From the NCBI GenBank assembly GCA_009760855.2, contig WPIO01000003.1:3346001-3410000 (forward strand): a stretch of 64,000 nucleotides of DNA. The letters run 5' to 3'. The position numbers and the translations under genes are program-made. Below the pieces are notes generated by a model that made no database searches, was not told where the DNA came from, and was given only the letters and a program-made list of their open reading frames with translations. This document shows positions 22,415-34,400 of this stretch, piece by piece (positions within the stretch are counted from its first letter, which is position 1; the number at the start of each line of letters is the position of its first letter). This DNA is from Cristatella mucedo (lineage: Eukaryota; Bryozoa; Phylactolaemata; Cristatellidae).

Positions 22415-23050
22415 ATGTTGCCACATCGCACCACTTCCGTCCTGGCCTCGCTGGCCCTCCAACAAGCATCGAATCAATTTCAGGGTCCTCAGTCTAGTCT
22501 GAAGTTCTCGTCATCTCGCTCGCCCCAACCAACCTAGCCAACTCATTGCCCTCGCAATGAGCCGGCTCCTCAGCATCTGGTCATCTTGCACAAATTAAAA
22601 CCATTAAGCGATCGAGGCTTTAGCTCAAATGCACCAAAGCCTAGAGCTCACTTCCTGTTATGGACACTACTTCCAATGAGCTTGCATCTTTTAAATCTCG
22701 ACTAACGATCCCTCCGTTCCAGTCAGCTTTCCCATCGCCCCAGTGAACTTGTCTGTTTTGTCCTGTGTGCTTTTCGAGCTTACCAGTGCATTATTTATAG
22801 TAGGCTAGAACCTCGAGCTCTAACTAACCGGTGGCCGCTAGTGTCGTCATATTTGCTTCAGCAAGCTGAGCTAACCATCTTACTATTTTTTAGGTTGATT
22901 GCTTGATATCATGCTTGTAACTAACCTTTCCCTATCGACTATCTTGCGGCCAGTGTAAAGCACCTGCGTACAGATTTAGCTATCTCGTGGCCTATTCGAA
23001 TTTTGTGTTATTGTCAGTTCGCCTAGCTCGTAAGCACACTCAAGTATTAA
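22415..23050 (+). mobile_element. Highly decayed LINE 3' end
   Basis: ATGTTGCCACATCGCACCAC, ACCATTAAGCGATCGAGGC and AAAGCACCTGCGTACAGATT are recognisable pieces of a LINE ORF end and tail of the same general type, but much more diverged than other copies and probably an older family. Confidence 0.5.
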
Positions 23051-23059
23051 ATCGCTATT

Positions 23060-24240
23060 GTAAAATAAAAGACGTATGGCCCTAAAATAGGCAGCTGGTC
23101 TAACTTTCGGTCCCGTTGCAGTTGCAGAAAACGCTGGGCTTATTCGAGAGCGTAGGTCCGTTTGCCGCCCTGCATTTCACTATAGGCAATTATACAATTC
23201 CATGCCGCTCACTAAAGCAAGCCATTTGGATCGATGCTTTCTGTGCATCACGTTGGCCTAATGTATCGAGATGCGTTCTCGCTCTCGCAAGTGAAATAAT
23301 CAAAGCCTGAAAATTGCCTCGCTGTCGGTGCACGTAGGAGAATCGCATCGATCAATATTTCCGGCAGAGAGCGTTACCCTGCGTATCAAACAATCTAAAA
23401 GCTGATCGAAACCACCTCCTCTAGTTTATGCTAACTGAGCCCGTCGCCAAATTCTAGATGCTTGACACGCTCGTTAACAAGTTTGTAGGGGCCTGATCGA
23501 TCGACGCGTGATTACATTCCTTATCTTTAACGAAGCTTTGCGTCAGTCTTCAGAGAAATGCGTCTGATTTTTTCCCAGATATACGAGAGAGGGTACCTTT
23601 TTTTGCACTCATCTTAATTCATATCTACGCTACGGGTAATATAACGCCGCTTCTTTGGAGATATTATTTCACGTAAATAATACTGTAGCTCCGTTCTTTG
23701 CTCTTTCCTGAGCACCGCAATTATGGAAGTGCACACAATAGATACTCGCCAGAGAGTGAAAGTTCGTGTGCTTCGTTACAAACGTGGACTGTGGCAGCGT
23801 TGACATCTGAATAGAACAAGGCCGAAAACGCTGCACGCGAAACAGTGCTAGTCCTTGCCAATGCTTGATAAATACCCCATCGCCGGAACCTTGTTTTGAG
23901 CAGTTTCGCTAGCAGTTAGCCACTTGTAGGTGCCCAACTAGATTGGTATGCCGACGATAGCGGAAACTGCGACAATAGCACCCAGACCTAAAGTTTAAAA
24001 AGTCCATGTCCATAGCGAAGACAAGTCTACTTAGGCTCATAACCAACGGTCACTAATGTTAAAGACCTGTACCAGTTTCATTCAGTTAATGTGAAGTGCC
24101 ACGTCTAATTTTTAGAGCTACCGATGCTTGCAGATCCTCGACTGCTCAACTGATTAGCTTATGGCCATGCAGCTGCTTTGGATTCTGCAGTAAAGATTGC
24201 AGCAGAGCTTTAAAGAGGAAGCCCGGAGTATATTGCCGAT
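23060..24240. other. Intergenic spacer downstream of the apolipophorin gene
   Basis: No gene or repeat that I can support; short ORFs only. The apolipophorin 3' UTR enters from the right at about 24.23 kb. Confidence 0.4.
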
Positions 24241-24244
24241 ACTA

Positions 24245-24250
24245 TTTATT
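24245..24250 (-). terminator. Polyadenylation signal of the apolipophorin gene
   Basis: AATAAA on the minus strand, 89 nt beyond the TAG stop codon; the first canonical signal downstream. Confidence 0.65.
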
Positions 24251-24338
24251 CGCTTCCAGCCGTGCTGCCCTGCAAGAATGCGAGCGAGCGTTTGCAACAA
24301 CGTGAGCAGCGATCGCGAATCTGCTTAGTCGAATGTGA

Positions 24339-25420
24339 CTAGCATCGACTGCAGACGGTGCGTGGGCCTCTGATGCCATCGGCCCTGCAAGTGCACACCT
24401 GGCAATCTCCAGGCTCGGCCGTGGAGGCGACCTTCAGCGCCAAAACCTTCTGGAAGTTTTTGGCAACCAGCGGCTTCTCTTTCAGCATGCGTAGGTCGAA
24501 GTAGGAACCCTTCGACTGCAGAGCCAACGAGAAGCACTGGTTGCTCGGGAATCGCACGGAGTTGTGCTGCGTCTTGTCTCCCTTGAACGTCTTGGCATCT
24601 CGCATCGTGTACACAGCCGCGTGGTCTACACCTGAAGCGATCCAAAAATTGCAGCGTGAAACTTCGCTGGGCGAGCATTCATCGATAAAAGACGCCAATG
24701 GAAATAAAATCCGTGCATCCACTTTTTCAGCCATATTTGCCAATACACTGTTAACCGGCGAGTACCTACCAAACAGCACACTCGTCTGGACTTTCTTCTC
24801 CTGGTTCACTAGGTCAAAGTTGTGCTCCATCACCGCATGGAATGTGATATCCATGGAGCGAAGCAGGTCGCGGAGCTCAGTGTAATCCTCCTCTCCCTTT
24901 GAGCAGTTTTTGAACAACTCAAGAGCACTATGACCTTTGCAGCTCCTGCACGGAACCTGTAGCTAGCTGCGTAGCGAATGGCAGACAGGGCGTCCTGCTC
25001 CGTGGGCTTGGCTACAACGACGATCATACCATTCCATGACCTACTGACATGCGCTAGGGGGAGCAGAAGCAGGTTACGACATGCCAGCTGATGCAAGCAG
25101 CACACCTGAGAACTGCAAAGAGTCAGCTCCCTGTCGGAAGCGGTCAGCTACAGTCATCGTCTGGCCATCAAAAGTCTGGATGTGCGGAAGCTCATGGACC
25201 CCTTCACCGCCGAATCCCACGATGCCGTAGCGGTTGTCTTTCATCCCTTTCTTGGAGAAGGCGTCCTCCATTTCGGACACAAGGAACTGCATCTTGCTGG
25301 GCAAATAGTCACCGCAGGCCTGCTCCTCGACGACAAAGATGACATCGGCTGTGCTCGGAGTGTTGATTATGCGAGCACTCTCGCCATTTCTCACCACCTT
25401 GTTCGGCATCATGCAACTCG
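24339..25420 (-). CDS. Apolipophorin exons 37-38: vWA-like C-terminal domain
   Basis: Exons 25106-25420 and 24339-25053, about residues 5464-5806. The fold resembles a von Willebrand A domain: TADVIFVVEEQACGDYLP as first strand and loop, MQFLVSEMEDAFSKKGM as helix, NRYGIVGFGGEG as second strand, ALSAIRYAASYRFRAGAAKV then VIVLLSC, and SMDITFHAV. The metal-binding D-x-S-x-S is replaced by EEQAC, so classical ion binding is unlikely. After VIVLLSCSK the frame breaks at an A5 run (24907-24911); the next frame resumes CSKGEEDYTELRDLLRSMD. The end, GDCQVCTCRADGIRGP and VCSRC, is Cys-rich. The vWA assignment rests on pattern, not a profile search. Confidence 0.8.
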
Positions 25421-28400
25421 CTGAAATAAATGGTCGAATGGTCAAGCACTTACTCACTAACTCTAGAGCGTATTAAATAGGTTGCATTTAATCCAACTTA
25501 CTGCACTCCGAAGGAGCGTAAATTTGCACGCCTTCCCGGCCGCAAATTTCCTTGTACAGCTGAATAGCCGCACAATGTGGGTTGCGCTTGTTCTGGGCAG
25601 CAGCATCGGCACACATGTGAGTGTACATGCTTGGATCGATCACACTGAAGCAAGGACTCAGGGGAGAGTTTGAAGATTCAAACGTAGAGCTGCAGATCGT
25701 CGGTACGTTCACAATGGCAGATGCTGTGTTCACGTTTTGGCAGCTGCTGCTCAGCTTCCATGAGTTGGTGAAATCGAGCACATCAGAAACATTCCTGTTG
25801 TCACTCGTCATGAAGTCGTCAGAGCCCTCGTTGTTATATGTGCCAAGAAGACCGGCAGTCTTTGCGAAATACCAGCCACTCATGTGAACAGTGCAGTAGC
25901 CTGCACTCCAGTGGCAGGTGACGGCCACACCACGAGCATTGACTAGTTTCACCTTCAGCGACGAAATTATTAAAATCAATATTAATGGGAACGCTAATAT
26001 TAGCATTGCACAAATCATGAGCACTTATATTGCAACGTGACAAGACTAATTACGAGCAGCAAGACATACAACTTACTTTCTCATCTTCCTTCGTGACCGT
26101 CATGTTGGCTCGTTCTATAGGCAACTCAACTTTCCCTCCTTCCACTCTCACACTTCCGTCTGCCATCAGATCGATGGTCTTTCCACTATCGACGGCAGAA
26201 AGTGAGAAAGCACCTTGGCTATCATACTTAATGGTGAGAGAGAAGTCTCCGTCCTCGAAGTCACGGGCAAGCAAGTAGCTGCAGCTTCCAATGAAGTCGT
26301 AGTGTCGGCGATCGAACGTCTGGATGTGTTGGCCAGATATAGTGGCATAAGCTACAATGATGACAGAAGCCATCTATCAAACCGAGCTCTACGCACCGGA
26401 GCCACACACTGCTAGTTGTAGGAACTTGTAAATTGGGAGCTATGATGCTGTTCCTCTCAACTTACCTTCGTAGGGTGGCAGCATTTCGGACAGGCTAGGT
26501 ACGTGGAGGCTAACAGCCGGCATCTTCAGCTCTGGCATGTAAGAACTGACTACAGCAATAGCTTTGTTCACACGGCTGCGTACAGCGAGCTTGACATCGT
26601 CGGCGTTCATGCCCGTCTGTACACTGGGGATGCGGAGATCAAACTGATAGCTGCCTGTGGCTGAATCGTAGCTGAACAATTTAGAAACAGCCACAGTTTC
26701 GTCGATGCTTGAAGCCATGATGGTGTTCAGGTACTCGCGGGCAAGCTCCTTGGCATGTGCAACGAACTGGCCAACATGGCTTTCGATATTGAGGTTCGTG
26801 TAGATGCTCTTGATCTATAGCAAGCGTTCATGCAGGCACGTTAGCTCAGACCAAACGAGCCAAAGATGAACATATTCTCCGCTGTATCCACACAAGCAGA
26901 ATGCTTACCCGATCAAGTCCTGCTCCTCCAAATTCGGCAAACGTCTCTCTGTCAAGAATGCCCTCGAGGTAACCTGCAGTCCTGGCATTGACAATGTCGT
27001 ATGCACCTCCGAACACTCTGGTAGCCTGCTCTCGCTGAACGGCTATGCGAGAACTGATTGCAGCAGTCACGTCGCTTACGCGGCTGGCTGCAGCATCGCC
27101 ATACGTATTAAACGTGGTCATCGCACGAGTGTGAAAGTCTCGAACAAATTCCATTGACTGGTGCTTGGATGCCTCACTGCCAGCATAAGTTATGAAGTTC
27201 TTCAGCACTTTTCCCAATCTGGTCGCCTTCTCGGAAACAGCGAGTGATTTTTCTAAAAAAGTGAAAAGAAGTTTTGATTCTGGTTGAACTAAGCATGTGG
27301 AGATTTATGCTTATTGCTCATTGGCTGCGAAAGGGACCACTTAAGTAGATTACCGATGAACTGACTTCCAACCGCATCGGCCACTTCAGACAAAAGCTGT
27401 TCGATGTCTACCAATTCTGATTGAATTTGTTGCCAATATCCACTGACTTGGGCACTGACGGAGACCATTATAGGAGCCACTTGCGAGGAGTACATAGCAG
27501 TCACGGCCTTTGCCATGTTGTCGTACTTTTCTCTCAGCATCATCACCTTGCCCTGGACTTTTGCTGCATTTTGGCTGACCGACTTGCCAATAGTACGCAT
27601 GTACAGAGCATCGTTTTCATAAAGCTCGTTTATGCGGCTAGTTGTAGTTGCTGCATCACGTTGAATCAGCTCCATTTCTCTTTGGCTGTAGTCGACAACA
27701 GCTTTCAGCTCGGCATCTCTCGATGATTTTCGGCTGTTAAACTCCGTCGACATACCTTCTGCCATGGTCTTCACGCTCTCTTTTAAGTACCGTCTTATCT
27801 TTTCGACCTTACTCTACAAACAACGGATATCATCGTATGTCATCTAAGACGATTTCATTTATTCTACAAATAACGGATATCATCGTATGTCATCTAAGAC
27901 GATTTCATTTATTCTACAAATAACGGATATCATCGTATGTCATCTAAGACAATTTCATTTATAAGTTCTCACCCTTGCCTACAAGTCGTATTGGAATGGG
28001 CAGTGGAAAAAAGGTGCTGTATGCAATCGCTGCTCAGCGATTTTGTTATCTCCAAAGTAATTACCTTGACGGCAACGTAATTCTCTGGGTTCCAATACAG
28101 ACGCCCACTGACAACGTTGTCAGGATTCAGAGAAAAGGCAGCAACGCCGTCCTCGTGGCGTACACCGTTCTCCAGGTGCGACATTTCGATGCTATACGCT
28201 GTGGAGTTGAACCTTCCTGCAGATAGCGCCAGCTGGCTAGCCTCATAGTCCACCTTCATCGATGCTGTCAGTGCCTTTTCGTTCAGATCGACCGTGGCAG
28301 TGATCGGCGAACCACTGCCGCTAATTCCTGTTAAGACGACAGTGTATGCCATTCCGTCTCCGGCAGATCGGTTCATCAGCTCTCCTGTTGCCGTCATGGT

Positions 28401-31400
28401 GCCTCGAGGTGAAGTTGCCTACAAATCAGAATGAGCAGCTACTACTAGTGCAAGCATTGAAACCATCCCAACTGAACTCAAATAGCAGCTAAATGGCAAT
28501 AATACCCACCTTCACGTTAGCAACCTTCGCATTGACATCCAAGGAACCCGTCAGCTCAAACACGTTGTTGTTCCCATCCGAAGTCATGTATACAAGCTTG
28601 CTGCCTGCAGCATACATTTCCTTGGAAGCTCTCAAATTTCCGATAACGTCAATGTTAATATTGTTGTACGGTTGAGTTAGAACGAATGCAGCTTCTTCCG
28701 TTGTCAGTCTTGCACTCAGCACAATCCTCTTTTGCTCGTCCTGTGAGTAGTCTATGGTCTTCTTGAAAGATCCAATCACGCCATCAGCATTATAGACGAT
28801 TTCGTCGATGACACGTATATCCTAAACGGAGCACAAGCTATTTTCAGTGATGAACCCTCAAGAACACAGCAGCTAATACACGGTCGTGTAACGGCTTTCC
28901 AAGCTTTAAGGTAAAACAATCGTTCTACCTTGGTCAGAGCAGGATGGTGAAAGGTTGTCTCCATCCACAACTTGTTGCTCTCCCAGCGAATGACGTGTTC
29001 ACCACCGACTTTTTTGCTCACATCACGGTCAGCATCCCACGAAATATATGTTGTGAGACCCAGCATTTTCGTCGCGTCCAGCTCGGTTGCACTTTCGAGC
29101 AAAATGGATCTAAGGGGGGTGATGATCTTTACGTTCGCTACAACAGGCTTTCCTGCCAACTTGGAAAATTTGGCCTCGTAACCAAACACTGTGTTGGATA
29201 CATCTACAATCAGACATTGAGGCATTCTTAATCCCCTCAAAGTCCTCTCTAGAACAATGTGCTTCGCATCTGAGCACCCCGGCTGCCGAGGCCAGGCGCT
29301 TGCTGGAATAAATTAGCATGCATAATCGAGTTCTCACCAAGCTTCAGCTTGTGTGACGTTTCCATCCTCTGCCAGTCAAGCTCACTCGTTAGTGCATAAG
29401 AGCTAGCACCAAAGATTATTCGAGCCTCGGTTTTCTCCTGAAGGATCTGGCTGTTCATGGTTCCTGCTCGTGAGAAATCGATGCGAATAATGCTGTCATC
29501 TCGTGCCGTATTCCAGTTAGCAATGATTTCGGCAGCTTGTCTCTTTGTGTTGACGTTGAATTTCATTTCGTATTTCATCGGCCAAGGATCCCTGATTACT
29601 GCAACTATGCCACTGTTGCCCCACTCTGCATTCAGTTGAACAAGCTGCTGGATGGTGCCATCGGGCTTAGTCACAAAGCAGTGCACTACTGCATCGCCTG
29701 TTAACGCACAAGCAAAGCAGTGGAAGTCTTACAAACTCTCAAGGCACAGCAGTCACCCACTGGGTGTGTCGGTTTTAATGCGAGCGCCGAGTCGCCATGC
29801 TTACCTGGGACAAACTGGTTGCTCTTGATGCTGAATTCGAGCTTCAGATCAACGGCATGGCCAAGTGAGCGTGGCGTCTGCAGGTGAAGCTTGAAATCGC
29901 GTACAACTCCGCTGCCGATGTTCTTGTACAGAGCACGAACTTCGTAGGACTTGCTCGAGCCGTGGGCATCGTAGGTCGTCACGATCAACACAGGCACACG
30001 CTCGCTATCGGCATTAATGGCATTGACCAGTTCAATGGATGCTCCTGCAGCCTGTCCATTTCTCACTTCCATCCTGCCTTCGAAGGGCTTGATGTTAGCA
30101 TTGACGTTGACACCGAAGACGGAGCTGGTCCACTGAGCTTCCTGCGAGCCGTTGGCAAGCAACAGCTTCCCATTCCAGGATATCGGCTTACGTTCATCGA
30201 CAGTGACTTCTCCCATAGTGGCTAGTGCCGAGCCGGACCTAGGGTACGAAGTATAATGTATATCTGATCATATCGTGCACGTTTGAAAGATTATCGCATG
30301 AAATGGGCTATGGAAGAAAGTTTGAAGGTCAATTCAGAGAGCATACCTGCTGAATGATCCTTCGTATGCCAGAGTCTTCAGACCGGTGTAGGTGAGGTGG
30401 GACACAACTGAGGCACTATTAACACTAAGCCGAGCTACCAGGTTTCTGACCATTTCGAACGGCGTAGTAAGCGTTACCTCAGCGCTGCCCTGCTCTTGCA
30501 AGCTGACCGTTGCAGCAACTGATTCTTTCGCGTTGCTAAAGTAGAAACAGTGCAGGCGCATGTGCAATGTGATCGGCAAGCAACTAGCAGCTACATTCGG
30601 CTCGAAGCAATCATGGACAGCCAAGACGGCAATAAGCGTACCTGTAAGGAAACTCGGCCTTTACCGAGGCCTGTGATCCGCTAGCAGCCAGCTCGTACAC
30701 AAAGCCGTTTATGGTTGCCTTTACTGCCAAGGGTCTGGCAGTCCATGAAAGCTTGGCGTCCATTGCGGGCATGTAGCTGCTTCGGCACACGAAACTGGCA
30801 GAGAAGCGGCTCAAGTCTCCGGCGGCAGTGAACGTCTTGCTTGTCGTATACGTTCGTCCATCGTAAGTTAGGCTGCACGAGTGCTGCACATGCAGGCCAT
30901 CAACCTGGACTTTTAGCTGGCTGCTCGATGTGAACTGCAAGAAATAGAGGCGTTGGTATATCGACTGCTATGCAATGCAATCATGCAGCGTTCAGTCGTT
31001 GTACCGCATGGATAGTCACTCGCTCGCTAAAGACAAGCACGGCCTACCTGAAGGATGCTGGACGTGAACGTCGTCTCCTCAGTCCAGTCGTCAGCACGAG
31101 ACCCGGTGTACTTCAGATTGTATCCGAAGTTAACTGGAGGAAATGGGCTGTCAAGCGTCAGCGATACGAGTCTGCTCGCCCTGTGGTTCCTGTAGTTGAG
31201 CGATACGACTTTGCCTCGCGAGTACTCTAGTTCCACGCTGCTTTTCAATTCGGCAGCTTCTCCTTGCAGCTGGTTGTCAAACTTAACACGAAGGTACTGA
31301 GAAAATGCTGGAATGTCCATTGTGACCTCGCCTAAAAGTTCAGTTTAAAGGGTTATTTGGGCAATGTCTTTGAGAAGGTAAGACAACACAAGGTGTGTGC

Positions 31401-34400
31401 TGTTTGAGGATTACCGTTATGATTCCTGACGCTCGAAAGGTTCCAGCTAGCTGTCATGCTGGCCAAGTTGATTCCGTTCAAGTCCAGTCTCAAGACCTTT
31501 GCGCTAGCAGAACTGACTGTCAGCTGCAGGTTTCGGATGGGCTGCCATGGGCTGCTGAGAAGCAGACTAGCACTGCCAGCCGGGCGATCGTAGGAGATGC
31601 TTGCTGTCAGCTTTTCGGCCATGGTATTAGTCTGAAAAGACAAGCTCTATAACTCTGACTCCTACATATGCAGTCGCCGAAGCTATAGGCAGTTACCAAA
31701 TCCTAACGACCAAACATTCAGCAGAGCCGGATGCCCTGTGCGGTCTGCAGCATTATCCTGTTTACCATAAACTCGAAGCGGCTGTTCAGGGTGTCTGGAA
31801 GGTGAGCCACGTGAGTAAATTCGGCGTGCACTGTGCTCATAGCAGCAAAGGGGGTCGAGATGTCGAGCGTGGCCTCGCGACTGTTGCTGTCATGCCTGTA
31901 CGATGCCGACACACCGACGCGCTTGTCTCCAGCCCACGACAGTGTCGCATAGGGTCGAATGATGCCGTTGGCTTTTTTGCAGCTGACTTGCATCCTAATG
32001 CTTCTGAGCCTTTCCACGGGGCTGCTAAACTCCAGAGATCCGTCAAAGTCGTCCTTGGCGTTCGCCTTGAAAGATCCTATAAAGATCGCAGCAGCCTCAT
32101 TGTCTCACTGTTCCAATATGGAATGCAGTGGGCTTTCGTGTGCATTCGCTGAGTCGCATTCAGCTGTGTTCATGCACACTCACCTTCCAGTTTCGACTCT
32201 TGGCCGTTGTACACAGCAGTTGCGGTCAGCGTGCTCTCAGCTGGTGTCATCTGCGCCATGACGCCGGCTGACGCCGACCTCAGAACCTCGAATGGCGACT
32301 TGACCTCGGCGTTAGCACGCAGGCCTCCGCGTCGGCTGAACTGGGCAGAAAACTCGGCCACCGACTCGGGTCTAAGCCGTGCACTTGTGCCGATGGAGAA
32401 CTCTCGTGAGTCTCCGGTAAGCTTGAAAGCAAATTTCGCATCACTAGCTTGTTCAAACGGAGTCTTCAGGCTGACGTCGATGTCGACGCCTCTTGCCGTA
32501 GTGGAAACCTGAAAGACATGCAAACGACAGGCCGTGTATGACAGTTGCTACAATATGTGTGCGCATCGCAGCAGCAGCTCAATCGGCACAAGCCGCAGCC
32601 TCAAGCGCCTGCGGGGCCACGAGAGTCGTCCCGGTCAGCTCACCGTCGACGTCCAGCTCAGCTTGCTGCTAGGCATGCTGTCACGCTGCACTGAGACAGC
32701 CGACTTGAACTGGCTGCGCACGCGGCCGTGGCTGGCCTGGAAACGGGCCGTGTCCTTCGTGCCGTTCCATTCGTAGCTCACAACGAGGCTGCCACTCTGC
32801 ATGCCCTGGTTGCTTGGCTGCCGAGCAGCGGTCACGCTCAGCTTTGCTGCGGTCTGAGCTGCATCGACGTCGGCTGCTACGGTGGTCTCATCGACTGACG
32901 AGCGATAGGAGAGTTCGACTTTCTGCTGTCTTGACAGGAGCTTGGAGCTCATCTCCACGATAGCCCGTTTCGCCGAGGCCTCATTCTCAACAACAAAGCT
33001 GCCACGTGACAGAGTGCTGGGGCTTCCCAGCTGGCCCTAGAAAGATCGGAGCTGATTAATGACGGTTCACCTGAACACCGATAGGCTGCAGACAAAGCTT
33101 AAGCAGCATCGAGGCTCAATGAGGCACAAGGGGTGAACTTACCTCTAGGCTCAAAGCGAAACGGCTGTCAGTGAGGCTGCGCGTTGGTTTCAAGCTTGTT
33201 CTCCTCGTACGATGCAAAGGGTGTTGCTATGGCTATGCTTGCCTGAACACTTGCGGCACTCCTGCTGCCACTGACGGTGACTCGGTATATGTCTCCATTT
33301 GAAGTGACCTCAACATGACCGGATACGGTGCCAGCAGAGCGAGCAGAGCTCGACACGATCTTGTACATGTTTCTGTTCCACGATAGCTCAACCGTGTTGT
33401 CAAAAGATGACTCCGTCAGCCTTGCATTCATTGATACGGTCATCGTTCTCAGTCCGAAAGGCGTGGTGAGCGTGGCAAGATATTTGTATTCCATTCCACC
33501 AGCATATAGGAGAGTAGCGGCAATTGTCTTTCCTGGTGCAAAGTCCAGTGCTGCACGACAGTTGAATCCGGACAAAGCATCACCACTGTGACTGAACTCT
33601 GCCTTGATATCTTCGAAATGTCTAAACGGGCTGCTGAGCGTAAGCTTTCCAGAAACGTCTCTTGCTAGGTTGAACTGAGCCGCCAGCTTGATAGCATCGT
33701 TTTGCGACCACCCAAGTGAAGCTTCTGATTGAAACGACCGGAGGCTACCCATATGGTTGAGCGATGCATCGATATTTTGGACCGGGCTAGCAAAGCGTGC
33801 GGAGGCCCTGACACCGGAACTGCGATCAACGGATGTTGTTAGTGACATTTTCTTACCAGCGGCCCACGAGAATTCGGCCGAGTTTGAGAAGGCTCCAGTC
33901 AGTTGTCCAGTATGCGATGCAGTAAACGACAAATCTTTCACCGCATTGAAAGGGCTTCTGAACGTAGCGACCATGCTCACCGAAGGTGCCATCACGAACC
34001 TGGAGCTGACAGCGATCTTTTTGTCTGCAGACCAAGACAGTTCGGCCTTGTTTGAGAAGTTCTGCAAAGTGCCACTGTGTTCGGCTGATGCGTCGATGTT
34101 AGCAAAAGGGCTCTTGAAGGTGGCAGTCACACTCACAGCAGGCAGCCCTTGGAACGTGATGCGACCCGAAACGGTTTGTTGCTGCAGCTTCAGGCTGGCA
34201 TCGGTCTCAACCCCGTTTCCGATATTCTTGTGGTTAAAAACAGCTTCGGCACTTTTCACTGCTTCGAATGGACTAGTGAACTTAGCATTGACGGAAATCG
34301 TAGAGCGGGTGTCAAAGTCCAACGCAGCTGTAATGCGTTTGCTGCTTGCCCAGCCCATCTCAGCCTTGCTCTGGAAGAATCTCATGCCTCCCTCGTGACT

